Of a stretch of DNA of 64,000 bases, positions 35,735 to 46,465 are shown piece by piece. The DNA lies in assembly GCA_963744275.1 (NCBI GenBank), contig CAVUSX010000021.1:1-64000 (forward strand), in the 5' to 3' direction. A program made the position numbers and the translations under genes. The notes under the pieces are model-generated. The model saw only the letters and a program-made list of their open reading frames with translations. It was not told the DNA's origin and did no database searches. This DNA comes from VAZQ01 sp963744275. Lineage in GTDB: Bacteria > Pseudomonadota > Alphaproteobacteria > Rhizobiales > Xanthobacteraceae. Position 1 is the stretch's first letter; every line of letters begins with the position of its first letter.

Positions 35735-36757
35735 TCACCGCAGCGCGCCGTGGCATTGCTTGTACTTCTTGCCCGAGCCGCACGGACAGGGCTGGTTGCG
35801 CCCGACCTTGCCCGGGCTGGCGGGATCGTCGGAGTTGCGCCCGAGCGCCGGCGCAATAAGCGCAGGCGCCGTGGGCGCGTCGGCGACGGCCGGCTCGGAG
35901 ATCGTTTCGGCCATGGGCTCGACGGCCAATTGAGCGAGCTTGGGATCGAGCTCGTAGAGGTGCCGGTAGCGGTAGAGCTGCCGGGCGATCAGCCTCATCC
36001 GCGCCTCGAACGGCAGGACCTGGAGCGGCTCGATCAGCGGGCCGTTGAACGCAGGCAGATCGGCGCGCTGGAGCTGGAACGCCATGCTGACGCGGGATTC
36101 CGCCGCCTGCGGCGAGGTCTTGCCGCCCCAATGATAGATCGCCTGGTTCCAGATCACGAAATCGCCCGGACCGGCCGGCAGCGCGCGGATGCTCTGGTGC
36201 TCGAACCTCATCTCGGCCTCGTCCGCGGTCGCATAGGTCGGATCGTGCTGCGCCGGCACGACGTAGAGGCAGCCGTTGAGCGGCGTCGCGCTCGACAGCG
36301 AAATCCAGGTCGTCAGCGACTTCGGCGAGCCGTCATCGAACAGCGCCCGCCTGCCCTTGTCCCGATGCGGGCGCCACCCGGCCCCACCCTTCTTCGGGTC
36401 GACATTCAAGACCCAGAAATCCGGCAACAGGCAATAGCGGCCGCCCAGCAGGGCGCCGTGCAGGAGATGCAGCTTGAAAAACGGATACCAGAATTCATCG
36501 TACAGGAAGGCGAACAGCGGCGACACGTTGGCGGCCGAAAGCGCCCGCACGGTGTCGGCCATCAACTTGAGGTCCAGCTCGAGGTCGAGGCCCCAATCGG
36601 CGCTGCCCTGCACATAGCCGTCATGCTTGAAGCGTGACGCCAATCCGGGAGGCAATTCGAGATAGCTGACGGCCTCGAGGCGCGAGCGGTCCCCGATATG
36701 CAGACCCGGGGCCAGCGCGAGCCAGTGCTCGCGCTCGTGAAATCGGCCGGCTTCCAT
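35735..36757 (-). CDS. PhyH-like Fe(II)/2-oxoglutarate oxygenase with C-terminal SEC-C motif
   Basis: 340 residues. The double-stranded beta-helix iron site is visible: H131 and D133 in RPHRDKG, H209 in IYHWGG and the oxoglutarate Arg R222 in ESRVSM, the phytanoyl-CoA dioxygenase pattern. After a Pro/Ala-rich linker the last 25 residues are a SEC-C zinc motif (NQPCPCGSGKKYKQCHG). The family hydroxylates small molecules or, less often, proteins. Its start at 36757 has a weak ribosome site. It follows the TPR-methyltransferase gene by 79 bases, and the same two-gene pair occurs at 55291-58453. Confidence 0.82.
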   Translation of the reverse strand: MEAGRFHEREHWLALAPGLHIGDRSRLEAVSYLELPPGLASRFKHDGYVQGSADWGLDLELDLKLMADTVRALSAANVSPLFAFLYDEFWYPFFKLHLLHGALLGGRYCLLPDFWVLNVDPKKGGAGWRPHRDKGRRALFDDGSPKSLTTWISLSSATPLNGCLYVVPAQHDPTYATADEAEMRFEHQSIRALPAGPGDFVIWNQAIYHWGGKTSPQAAESRVSMAFQLQRADLPAFNGPLIEPLQVLPFEARMRLIARQLYRYRHLYELDPKLAQLAVEPMAETISEPAVADAPTAPALIAPALGRNSDDPASPGKVGRNQPCPCGSGKKYKQCHGALR

Positions 36758-36836
36758 GATCCCGAGGTCCTTGTCGCGGCAGCTTCCGTCGAGTTCTTGG
36801 TTGGATGGCGCGGGCGCGGCGCGGCGGAGCCGGCGG

Positions 36837-38560
36837 CTAGCCGCGCCGCAGCACGGCGAGGTAGCCGACCACGTCGTTTCCATCCTCCTGGCGGAGGACC
36901 TCGCGGGCGATGGTCTCGACCACGAACCCATGCAGGCGCGACAGCCGGCGCAGATAGGCGGCCGAATGCGCATAGCGCAGCGTAGATCTCAGCACGAAAT
37001 CCTGGCTCTCGCCGGCCTCGACCGAAAAACCGAAGAGCCCCCCGGGCCGCAACGCGCGCCCGACCTCGTGAAACAGCCCCGACAGGTCTCCGAGATAGAC
37101 GAAGACATCGGCGGCGAGCGCGACATCGAACGCGCGCGCTTCGTCTCGGGCCGCTGGTCTTGGGCCTTGTCTTGGGCTCGCGTCTGCAGGAACTCGATCA
37201 GCTCGCCGCAGACCAGATGATCGTAGATTTGACGCTGCCGGGCGACCTCGAGCATGCCCGGCGAGATATCGACCCCGGTCAGGGCGCCGGCGAGCGGGCG
37301 AAATCGCGCTCCCAGGAGACCGGTGCCGCAACCCAGATCCACAATGTCGAGATTGCGTGCAGACAGAAACGGCGCCACCGCGTCGAGCAACAAATCCGGG
37401 GTGCGGTATTTCAAGGCGCCGACCACGTGCCGATCATAACGCTCGGAATACCGATCAAAGACCGTGCTGACGAGCCGTCTTGGTGCGGCGACCGGCACCG
37501 TGTCGGCGCCCAGCGACGCCAGGTAATAGCGGATGAGCTCGGGGTCGCCGCCTTTGGCGAGGGCTTGCCGATACGCCACCACGGCATCTTCCGATCGTCG
37601 CAAGCGTTTGAGCGAGCGGGCGCGACCAAGCCAGGTCTCGGCACTGTCGGGCGCCTTTTCAAACGCGATCAGGGCGTCGCCATAGCGGCCGGCCTGGTGG
37701 AATACGCGACCGAGACCCAGCCACGCCGGCGCAAAGTCGGGCGCGAGCGCCAGCGCCCGCTCGAAAGCGGCCGCTGCGGCGGCGCCCTCGCGCTGATCGA
37801 TGAGCACGCCGCCGAGCTTGCAATGCGCCTGCGCGAAGGCCGGCCGCAACGCGACCGCGCGCCGGTAGCAGGCCGCGGCTTCGCCGGCGCGGCGTTGCCG
37901 GATGCGGACATCGCCGAGCCGGCAGTGCGTCTCGGGCTTGTCCGGGCTGATGGCGAGGGCCTGCTCGTAATGCGCCGCCGCCTCCTCGAGCCGGCCCCGC
38001 TCGGCGAGGCTATTGCCCAGATTGACGTGCGCGTCGGCGTAAGCGGGCCGCAGCGCCAGCGCTTGCGCGTAGTGCCCGATCGCCTCATCCGTCCTCCCCT
38101 GCACCGCCAGGGCATTTCCGAGATTGTTGTGCGCCTCGGCGAAATCCGGCTTCAGCGCGATGGCGATGCGAAAGCCGGCGACGGCTTCGTCGTGGCGCTC
38201 CAGGATGGCGAGCACGTTCGCGAGGTTGTTGTGCACCTCGACCGAACGCGGATCTTGCCGGGCGCCGGCACGCAGCAGCCCGACGGCGTCGGCGAAGCGG
38301 CCCTCCTGCGCATGCAGCAGGCCGAGATTGTGCAGACAATCGAAGTCGGATTCGTTCTCCGCCAGAACGGCCCGGTACAGCTCTTCCGCCTCGCGCAGCC
38401 TTCCGTGCCGGTGCAGCGCCGCCGCGGCATGAAAATTCTGCGCCGCCGTGGCAGCCGTGCTCGGGCGCCCCGGCCAAGCGGGCGCATCGGCTCGCCTGCT
38501 TCGGCTTGCGGCCTTGTGATCGTCCAAGTCCTTGTGATCGTCCAAGTCCATGACGGCCAT
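36837..38560 (-). CDS. TPR protein with C-terminal SAM methyltransferase domain (frameshifted)
   Basis: About 574 residues after repair. The N-terminus carries a tandem DLDDHK repeat, then about eight tetratricopeptide repeats (residues 45-330), then a methyltransferase domain with DIVDLGCGTGLLGARF (motif I) and TGVDISPGMLEVAR. A shift near 37140, in a CTTGGGC-rich stretch, moves the end of the domain (ADVFVYLGDLSGL to GYLAVLRRG) to another frame. The paralog at 55291-57428 has the same catalytic end intact. TPR arms normally bind proteins, so a protein substrate is plausible. Upstream GGGAGAG supports the start. Confidence 0.8.
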
Positions 38561-38992
38561 CGGGATTGCTCTCCCTGTTCTGCGACCGCGCCTCGGTAGG
38601 CCGGCATCTCCCCATGCCGGGATTTGAAGCTGGCAGCTTGGTCTCTATTGTCGCTTTGATTTGGAGCGAGACCGCCCTATCAGGCTATCGGTGCGTCAGC
38701 GCCGTTGCACATATAAAGGCCGGCAATTGCACATAAAAAATAAGATCAGGCTCCATATAGATGGCGTTTTCCGCTCGTATTGAAAACGTAAATCGAGCCG
38801 CGCACGCGCGTGCGGCGCCGCTCGGCCCGCATCCTTCGAGACGGCCGGCAAGAGCGGGCTCCCCGGAGCTTGGGAAGGAATTGCCGGGAGACAACCCTCC
38901 CGTTCGTCCCCGCGAAGCGGCGTACGCGGGCGGCGTACGCGGAGCGACGGGCGGGCACAAGGCCCGCCCCTACGATCCATTCACTCGCACGA
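38561..38992. other. Intergenic region with repeat fragments
   Basis: 432 bases with no convincing gene. It contains half of the palindromic element found inside fbiC (ATCCTTCGAGACG and following, about 38831-38865) and a GGGCGGGCACAAGGCCCGCCCCTAC-type inverted segment near 38950-38976, written here as two arms GGGCGGGC and GCCCGCCCC. The AT-rich stretch 38700-38770 upstream of the TPR-methyltransferase gene is a possible promoter. Confidence 0.5.
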
Positions 38993-41491
38993 CTAATCTG
39001 CGCGACGCACCGCGTCGTCCAGAAACGTCTCCAGCGCCGATACGCAAGTGGCATCGCGATAGAGACGATGCTTGTTCCGGGAGATCTTGTCTTTGATGGC
39101 GGCGCGCCACGGCAGATCGCGCGCCAGGCGAACCGCGGTGGATACGTAGCCATCCACCGTCTCCGTGATGGTCTCCTCGACCTCTATTCTCTCGAGGATC
39201 GCCATGGTGTGGCGTCCGCGCATCAGGGACCCCGTCATGGTCACGATGGGCAGATCGTGATGCAGGCCCTCCAGCGTGGAGTTGCATCCCGACCAGCCGA
39301 TGCTGTCCAGCACGACGTCGCACTGCCCGATGGCAGCCACGAACCGATTCCGGTTGAGCCGGGGCAACATGACGCAATGGTCCGCGGCCTTGAGGCCGAA
39401 CCTCGCGAACGCCCGATCGAGGCGCCGCAGGAACTGCTCATCGAGGTGCGTCCCCCACCCGTAGCGGATGAACGCAAATTGGCAATCGCCCGTTTCGCGC
39501 GCGATGCGAGGAAACACCTCGTCGAACTGAGGCAGATACTTGAACAGCGATTGGCCACACCAGAAGACCGTCGCGTTCGCACGCAATCCCAGCTCCGCCC
39601 GGTCGAGCGCGACCGGCTGCAGATCGGGCGGTTCATAGTAGATCGACAGATTGGGCAGCCGGACCAGGCGCTCGGTGTAATGGTCCTCTGCGTCGGGCGG
39701 CTCCATCAGCTCGCTGCTGAGATAGTAATCGATGGTCGGAAATCCGCTGGTGTCGGGATGGCCCCAGGAGTTGCACTGCACGGCGGCCAGGCGTTGCGCG
39801 GCGAGCCGAGCCGAGACCGCGTTCATGCCGATGTCGGGATGAATGAGGGCATGGGGTGCGTCGTCGAGTATCACGTTGCGCCACTGGTCGACCGACAGCG
39901 GCCCTCGTACGAAGCGGTCGCAGAGGCTGGCAGCCTCCTTGGTCGCGTCATCTTCCTTGACCCCGGTGTAATAACCGAAGACTTGAAACCGCCGGCGGTC
40001 GATCTGGCTGAGCCAACCCCGAACCGGAATTTTCCAGACGGAATGCCCCCAGAAGAACCCGCTGACGATGCCTAATCGTATGCGCTCGTCGGGCCGTGGC
40101 GGGGGGGCGAGAGCAGCGCTCGGATACCGCTCGGCCATGATCCGGCAAATGAGCGAGCCGTAGAGGCTCGCGAGCTCGCGATCGTTGTGTCCCTGATAGG
40201 CGAGGAAGAAAGGCTGGGTCGAGGCCGCCGCGTTCGCCCATTCGCGCGGCATTTTTCGCCGCTCGACATCATCGCGCAACGCTTCGAGAGAAGCGCGATA
40301 GGCCGCGCGCCGCGCCGCGATCTCGGGCTCGTCGTCGTAGAGAACGGAGAGCTGCGCCATGCACGCGCCGAATTTCGCATCCGCATAATCGGGCTTGAGA
40401 GCCAGTGCCCGCTCGAAGCTCGACAGCGCTTCGGCCTGCAGGCCCTCGTCCTTGAGCAAATGGCCGCGATTGTTGAAGGCTTCGGCATAGTCCGGCTTGA
40501 CGGCGATCGCCTGGTCGTAGCTCGCCAACGCCTCATCGAAGCGCTCGAGCTCGCGCAGCGCGATGCCTCGGTTGTAGTAGGCCTCGGCATAATCCGGCTT
40601 GAGCGCGATCGCGCGTTGGTAGCTCGCCAGCGCCTCCTCGTATCGCCGCAGCTCCTGCAGGGCATTGCCGCGGTTGGCGAAGGCTTCGGGATTGTCCGGC
40701 TTGAGGGCAATCGCGCGGTCGAAGCTCGTCACCGCCTCCCCGAAGCGATCGAGCATCCGCAGCGCGTTGGCCCGGTTGATGAAGGCTTCGGCGTAGCTCG
40801 GCTTGAGGGCGATCGCCCGCTCGAAGCTCGCCAGCGCGTCATCGAGCCGATCGAGCTCGCCGAGCACGATGCCGCGGTTGTTGAAGGCCTCGGCGTAGCT
40901 GGGCGAAAGCGCAATGATCCGGTCATAGGTCGCAAGCGCCTCATCGAAGCGCCTGAGCGCCTGCAGCACCATGCCTCGGTTGTAGAGGGCATCGGCATAA
41001 TCCGGCTTGAGGGCGATCGCCTGGTCATAGCTCGCCAGCGCCTCCTCGAAGCGCTTCATGACCTGAAAGACATTGCCTCGATTGTTGCAGGCGAGCGCGT
41101 AATTCGGCCTCAGCGCGATCGCCCGGTCGTAGCTCGCCACCGCCTCCTCGAGCCGATTGAGCCGCGTGAGCGCGATGCCGCGGTTGTAGAAGGTGTCGGC
41201 ATGGTCCGGTCGAAGCGAGACCGCCCGGTCGTAGCTCGCCAGCGCCTCCCCGAAACGCCGGAGCTCCTGCAGCAGGTTGCCGCGGCGCACGAAGGCTTCG
41301 GCATGGTTCGGCGCGAGCGCGATCGCCTGCTCGTAGCTCGCCAGCGCCTCGTCGAATCTGCGCTGTTGCCGCAGCGTGTCGCCCCGGCCGACGAGCGCTT
41401 CGGCACCCTGAGGCTCGATCACGTGCGCCCTGGCAAACCACGTGCCGCTGCGCATCTCGACCCGTTGCAGATACGGTCCCTCGCCGCTCAT
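38993..41491 (-). CDS. TPR protein with GT41 (OGT/SPINDLY-like) glycosyltransferase domain
   Basis: 832 residues, intact. Residues about 30-410 are eleven or so tetratricopeptide repeats of 34 residues (pattern ALASYDQAIALKPDYAEAFNNRG). The C-terminal half is a GT41 catalytic region: RLGIVSGFFWGHSVWKIP, VQCNSWGHPDTSGFPTIDYY, FWCGQSLFKYLPQFDEV and SIGWSGCNSTLEGLHHDLP, with LMRGRHTMAIL near the end. Bacterial relatives transfer sugars onto Ser/Thr or Asn of proteins such as flagellins and adhesins in the cytoplasm. A second, badly broken copy lies at 46466-49214. The N-terminus lacks the leader still seen in that copy, so this gene may be 5' shortened. Confidence 0.9.
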   Translation of the reverse strand: MSGEGPYLQRVEMRSGTWFARAHVIEPQGAEALVGRGDTLRQQRRFDEALASYEQAIALAPNHAEAFVRRGNLLQELRRFGEALASYDRAVSLRPDHADTFYNRGIALTRLNRLEEAVASYDRAIALRPNYALACNNRGNVFQVMKRFEEALASYDQAIALKPDYADALYNRGMVLQALRRFDEALATYDRIIALSPSYAEAFNNRGIVLGELDRLDDALASFERAIALKPSYAEAFINRANALRMLDRFGEAVTSFDRAIALKPDNPEAFANRGNALQELRRYEEALASYQRAIALKPDYAEAYYNRGIALRELERFDEALASYDQAIAVKPDYAEAFNNRGHLLKDEGLQAEALSSFERALALKPDYADAKFGACMAQLSVLYDDEPEIAARRAAYRASLEALRDDVERRKMPREWANAAASTQPFFLAYQGHNDRELASLYGSLICRIMAERYPSAALAPPPRPDERIRLGIVSGFFWGHSVWKIPVRGWLSQIDRRRFQVFGYYTGVKEDDATKEAASLCDRFVRGPLSVDQWRNVILDDAPHALIHPDIGMNAVSARLAAQRLAAVQCNSWGHPDTSGFPTIDYYLSSELMEPPDAEDHYTERLVRLPNLSIYYEPPDLQPVALDRAELGLRANATVFWCGQSLFKYLPQFDEVFPRIARETGDCQFAFIRYGWGTHLDEQFLRRLDRAFARFGLKAADHCVMLPRLNRNRFVAAIGQCDVVLDSIGWSGCNSTLEGLHHDLPIVTMTGSLMRGRHTMAILERIEVEETITETVDGYVSTAVRLARDLPWRAAIKDKISRNKHRLYRDATCVSALETFLDDAVRRAD

Positions 41492-41512
41492 CCGTGTCGC
41501 CCAATCAGTTTC

Positions 41513-41945
41513 GGAAGCCGTGATCCGTCACCGGCTCGGTTTCGACCAGGTCCGATCCACCAGCCGCCGCACCGTTTCGGAGCCCGGAATTGCCGCCCGT
41601 GGATGCCGGGGTCGTCGGCCGCTGGTTTCTTGCGCTCGTCGCCGCGCAAAGCGCAAGAACGGTGGGTTTTGGCGTGCCCAGGTTCGTGCCGAAGTGGCGC
41701 GCCCGAAGAGATTCGAACTCCTGACCCCCCGGAAGCCGTGATCCGTCACCGGCTCGGTTTCGACAGGTCCGATCCACCAACGCGCACCGTTTCGGAGCCC
41801 GAAATTGCCGCCGGTGAACGCCGGGCTCTTCGGCCGCACCGGCTTCTTGCGCTCGTCGCCGCACCAGGCGCAAAAACAGCGGGTTTTGACGTGCCCGTGT
41901 TTGTGCCGAAGTGGCGCCCCCAAACAGCTTCGAGCCCCTGACCGA
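41513..41945. repeat. Two tandem copies of a roughly 215-base repeat ending in tRNA sequence
   Basis: Unit 1 (41513-41730) and unit 2 (41731-41945) both start GGAAGCCGTGATCCGTCACC, share CGTTTCGGAGCCCG and CTTGCGCTCGTCGCCGC, and both end with a stretch derived from the 3' half of a tRNA (GAAGTGGCGC...). Unit 2 is more diverged. Parts of the unit also resemble DNA near 49020-49300. Confidence 0.75.
41695..41729 (-). pseudogene. Detached 3' half of a tRNA-Arg-like gene
   Basis: Read on the minus strand this is the 3' strand of the anticodon stem, variable loop, T arm, 3' acceptor strand and encoded CCA of an Arg-type tRNA, matching 49287-49324 except for one base. The 5' half is missing; GGAAGCC repeat DNA joins at the anticodon stem. 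Such tRNA 3' ends are typical attachment-site remnants. Confidence 0.7.
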
Positions 41946-41975
41946 CGGATTTCCATCCGGTTGAGCGACGGGCGC
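41912..41975 (-). pseudogene. Degenerate tRNA relic
   Basis: Minus-strand reading begins GCGCCCGTCGCTCAACC and ends GGGGGCGCCA, keeping acceptor strands and a partial T arm but lacking an anticodon arm. The sequence beyond its 5' end (CGAGGGAATTCGGGAAGTC) matches that beyond the tRNA at 49364, so both are copies of one ancestral tRNA locus. Confidence 0.6.
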
Positions 41976-42087
41976 TTGATCCCTTTATCGACGAGGGAAT
42001 TCGGGAAGTCAATTCGCGGAACAGACCCGGATACGACCGCCGACGCTTGCGGAACCGCCGGGCGATTTATGCGGTATGCGGTCGTCG

Positions 42088-43287
42088 CTACCTCTGCAAA
42101 AGCTCACCACAACATTTCTTGAATTTATCGCCAGAGCCGCATGGACACGGCTCATTTCGGTTTGGAATTCGATTTCGGGGTGGTTCGCGCGAGACCCGCA
42201 TCAGCAATTGCTCCCATTCGACGGCGCGCCCGGCCCAGGCGCAATTCTTCAGAACGTAATTTCTCTGATCATCGAGCCGGTCGCGGTAAATTGCCGCATT
42301 CTTGAATGCCTCTTTGATTATGCTCGCCGCGAACCTCGCATAAGCATCCCCGAACTCTTCATCTAGCTTCCTTGCGGGCGCCCGAACAAATGACCGAATC
42401 CGCTGCTGTCTCCGAAAGAGCACCAAAATCACTCAGCACCGACAAGCAACCGCTGGCCATGGCTTCCAGAAGTGAGATGCATGAAGTCTCCCTGAAAATG
42501 CTCGGATACGCGAATATGTCCGCGCCGGCATAAGCTCTGGAAAGATCCACCTGGGACACAGAACCGTACCATTCCATTCCTTCAGTCCGGCGACATATGT
42601 CATATAATTCTTCATAACGATCGTCAGATGCAGAATAGACAGCCATGCTGGAATATATTCGCGCCCTACATCCCGGTACGAGAGAACGAATCACGGGAAA
42701 TGCGCGAATTAATATCTCCAAGCCACGGAACGGCGTACTCGAATAAATAAGCACGGGCGGGCGTGCGACTTCAAAGAAATACGGTTGCACTCGGGATGGC
42801 GATTTGAAAGGCGGCGCTATCGCATTTCCTATGACGTGAATGCTCTCCTTGTTTATCTTGAATTTATTGGCGTAGCGTTCGGCTTGCCAGTTACTCACCA
42901 TTACGAGCCGGTTCCACACGTAGCGTTCGCTGCCGTCCAAGAGCGGATGGAGAGGACCCATTTGATCAATATCATGCGCCAACCACAGCACCATTTGACA
43001 TTTGATACCCGACTTTCGCAGCAAGCGTCCAATGACACTCGTGCAAACGACGACGTCAAATAACCGCATTTTTCGGCACTGAGATTTCTGCAACCCGAGA
43101 CAATTTACTCCGCCGAATATCCCCGACGTCATGCTGTGGTTCAGAGATTCGATACATCATGACCGCGCGCCGCCAACGCCATTGCGAGATAACATATCGC
43201 GGATTGCGTACCACCAAGCGGACGCTGCAGCGGGGTCACCGCAGTGTAGTCGCCGGGCGAAATAGGGTCGACAAACGCAATTCTCAC
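42088..43287 (-). CDS. GT4-type glycosyltransferase with C-terminal SEC-C motif (two frameshifts)
   Basis: About 399 residues when three pieces are joined. A GTG at 43287, 8 bases after GGGGGT, starts VRIAFVDPISPGD, followed by PLGGTQSAICYLAMALAARGHDV, the donor-loop start of GT4 enzymes. A shift near 43141 leads to the middle piece (FDVVVCTS, VSNWQAERYANKF, HVIGNAIAPPF, IYSSTPFRGLEILIRAF, FRETSCISLLEAMASG). A second shift near 42400 gives the end (FGDAYARFAASIIKEAF, then a SEC-C motif NEPCPCGSGDKFKKCCG). Base composition is visibly more AT-rich than in its neighbours, suggesting separate acquisition. It would add a sugar to a glycan or protein in the cytoplasm. Confidence 0.72.
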
Positions 43288-43483
43288 GGAAAGGACCCCC
43301 GATCATTTTTTTCCAGTTCCTGCGGCATGACTTGCGCCGAACCCAAAGCACGCTCACCAGCTTGCTTGAGGTTCCGCATCCGCTCCAGAACCAGAACGTT
43401 GCGGAAGCAAGTCTGCCAAATGAACGAGCGCGCGAACCGTCTCTTGCCTGCCGACTTGGCTGTCCTGGCTCACGTGCACGATC

Positions 43484-46326
43484 TTATGGTTCGACGGCGA
43501 AGCTTCGCGGACTTTCACCGCGCCGGTGAATTTCCCACATTGTGGTATAAGCGCTCTCGATACGGCGACGGAACAGATCCGCATCAAACAACGCACAGGT
43601 CGACCGATTTATATCGAGTTGCTGCCGCAGGCCGTCGAGATACGACGCATCGGTCGCCAGCCGCAGCGCCAAAGCTTCGTATTCGCCCAGGTTGCTCGTC
43701 GCCAGCTCGGGAAGGCCTGACGGCATGGAGCAGGCTGGCCGCCACCCGCCCCGCGAAGGATTCGCCCGGCAGGTCAAGGACCGGCAAGCCCGCCCACAGG
43801 GCATCGCTCGCCGTGGTATGGGCGTTGTAGGGCAGCGTATCCAGGAAGAGATCGGCCAGGCGATGACGGGCCAAGATGCGCCGTCGAGGCTCGACGCGGT
43901 CGGCGCAAACACCAGCCGGGCCGGGTCGATCGCCGCGCGCGGCAGCCTGCCTGCGCAGATTGGCTTGCGCCTCGGCGTTGTCCCTGCAGCAGCCACAGCA
44001 CGCTGCCCGGCGACCGCGGCCAGGAGCCGCATCCAGACGTCGAACAGTGGGCGCGGTGATCTTGTAGTTGTTGTTGAAGCAACAGAAGACGAATCCGTCG
44101 ATCCGGCAGCTCCGGCCTCCGCGCCGGGTCGGTGTACCGAGTCCGCGATCGCGCCGCTTCGAATCGTTGACGCTGATAGCAATCCGGCAGATGGACGATC
44201 TTCTCCGTGTAGATGCGGCTGCCGACTCGAACGGCACGACGATCGCGTCGGCGATGAAATAATCCATGAAATCCGCGCCCATGGGTGCCGGGATAGCCGA
44301 GATAGCTCACCTGGATGGGCGCCGGGCGGTGGGCCAGGATTGCCGGAACGAGCACCCCAGGGTGTAGCCCTTCAAGATCGACGGCGATGTCGATGCTCGA
44401 GATCATCCAAGAGCTTCGCAACATCGATATCGCTCTTCGATCGGACCTCGAAGAATTGATCGAAGGCCCGCACCAGGCGGGCGCGCATGTCGCTTTGATC
44501 GTCGGGGCCGAAGGATATCCCCGATCGTTCGAAGCGCGTGCGATCGTGAAGCTCGAACAGCTCCGCCGTCAGAAAAGCCGTGGCATGCCGATGAAAATCC
44601 GCGGATAAATAGCCGATCCTGACCTTGTCATGATGGCGGATCGTTCCGTTCCACAGCGGATGAGCCCGCGCGGGCAGCTTGTCCGCGATGAAGCTTCGAG
44701 CATATTCCAATTGCAACGATTGGTCGTCGCTGTAACCAAGCAAGGCGAACGGCGAGACGATCGATTTCCGCTGCGCGACATGATTTTCCAGCTCGCCGGC
44801 GACTATTGCGGTGCGGGTCCAGTCGCAGGCGGCGAGCGCTGCTTCCGCCATTCCGGAAAACGCATAGCGGTGATCAGGCAGGATCTGCAATACCTTATCG
44901 AAATCGGAGAGCGCCTCGGCAATACGATTAAGTCTTCGAAGTGCGTTGCCGCGATTATTGAGAGCATCGGCGTAGTCCGGCCTGAGCGCCAAAGCCTTAT
45001 CGTAGCTTGCGACCGCCAAGGCATGGCGCTCGAAGTCTGGAGTGCGTTCCCACGGTTATTCAAGGCCTCTATATGGTTGGGCTTGATCGCCAGGGCGCTC
45101 TCGAAGCATGCCAACACTTCCTCAGCGGGACGCAACAGATCGCGAAGTGCGAGACCGCGATTGTTGAGACATTCGGCATAATCCGGCTTGAGCGCCAATG
45201 CCTTTTCAAAGCTTGCGAGCGCCTCGGCGGGGCGCTGCAATTCCCGAAGCACATGGCCGCGGTTGTTGAGGGCTTCGATGTAGTCCGGCCTGAGCGCCAG
45301 CACCTGGTCGAAGCTTGCGAGCGCCTCGTCGAAGCGCTCGAGCTCCCGAAGGGCGTTGCCACGATTGAAAATGGCGTCGACGAAGTCCGGCCTGAGCGCC
45401 AGCGCCCGCTCGAAGCTGGCCATCGCTTCCGGGCCTCTGCCTTGGAGCAACAGGGCGGCGCCGAGCCCGTTGTGCGCCTCGGCGTGGTCCGGCTTCAGCG
45501 CCAGCGCCCGCTGGTACCGAATCACCGCATCAGCGACCCGGCCCCGTGTCATCAGCATATTTCCGAGATTGCAGTGCGCCTCGAGATAGTCCGGCTGCAG
45601 CGCCAGCACCCGCTCGTACTGCGCTTCCGCTCGATCGAGCCTGTTCTCCTTTCTGAAGAAATTGCCGAGGTTGTAGTGCGCCTCGATGAAGTCCGGCTTG
45701 AGCGCGAGGGCTCGCTCGAAACAGGCCAGCGCCTCCTTCGGCTTGCCTTGGTCGGAGAGCACGGTGGCAAGGCTGTTGTGCGCCTCGGCGAGATCGGGCT
45801 TGAGGGCCACGACCCGCTTGTAGTGCGCTGCCGCTCGATCGAGCCTGCTCTCCTTGGCGAGAAGATTGCCGAGCAGGTAATGCGCCTCGGCAAAGCTCGG
45901 CGCGAGCGCCAGCGCCCGCTCGAGGTGGGCCACCGCTTCCCTCGGCTTGCCTTGATTTGCCAGCACGGCGCCGAGGCTATGGTGCGCCTCGGCGGAGTTC
46001 GGCTTGAGGGCCAGCACCCGCTTGAAGTGCGCGCCCGCTCGATCGAGCTTGTTCTCCATCGCGAGAAAATTGCCGAGGTTGTAGTGCGCCTCGACGTAGT
46101 CCGGCTTGAGGGCCAAGGCCCGTCCAATCAAATCGATCGCGATATCGTTCCGGCCCACCTGCCCCATCAGCACTCCGAGAAAATGCAGGCAATCGATGTT
46201 CTTGGGGTCAACGGCGCAGATTTGCCGGTAGAGCCTTTCGGCCTCGACGAGATTGCCCGCTCGGTGCGACGCCATCGCTCGCTGAAGCGCCTCGGACGGT
46301 GTCAGCTTGATCTCGATGCCGGCCAT
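43484..46326 (-). pseudogene. TPR-GT41 (OGT-like) glycosyltransferase gene, broken in the catalytic part
   Basis: The N-terminal part is open (44803-46326): leader IKLTPSEALQRAMASHRAG, then about 13 tetratricopeptide repeats. The catalytic half must be read from several frames: VRIGYLSADFHRHATAF, then VSYLGYPGTHG, YTEKIVHLPDCYQ, GFVFCCFNNNYKI and DTLPYNAHTTASDALWAGLP, ending RRGESPRSFAVEP. These are GT41 motifs shared with 52578-55182. At least five shifts between 45030 and 43700 make it a pseudogene unless the sequence is faulty. The TPR part could still be translated. Confidence 0.75.
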
Positions 46327-46465
46327 TCAGGGCACCCGGTAGGCAGCTTCACCCGAAGTAAATTGGCTGATGAACACGTCCTTCGAGCCGAGCTGCAACG
46401 ACGACGCTTTAGGTCTTGACCCTGACTGCATGAAGAGCCGCAAGGTTTCGACTCAATGCCGGTTA

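Noticed and set aside
38993..41491. Regular ~102-base repeats resembling a repeat array
   Set aside because: They are coding TPR units of 34 residues with substantial variation, not CRISPR repeats; there are no constant repeats with unique spacers and no cas genes.
40187..41941. Long open frame on the plus strand opposite the TPR-GT41 gene
   Set aside because: It mirrors the 102-base TPR periodicity in reverse and has no family motifs; high-GC TPR genes often leave open antisense frames. The same applies to 45007-46419 and 47252-48943.
41912..41975. Possible functional tRNA
   Set aside because: It lacks a proper anticodon arm and has acceptor mismatches; kept only as a degenerate relic.
43157..43357. 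Separate 66-residue minus-strand gene
   Set aside because: Another frame here continues the GT4 N-terminus (VRIAFVDP... GGTQSAICYL); the frame of this open stretch has no recognisable features.
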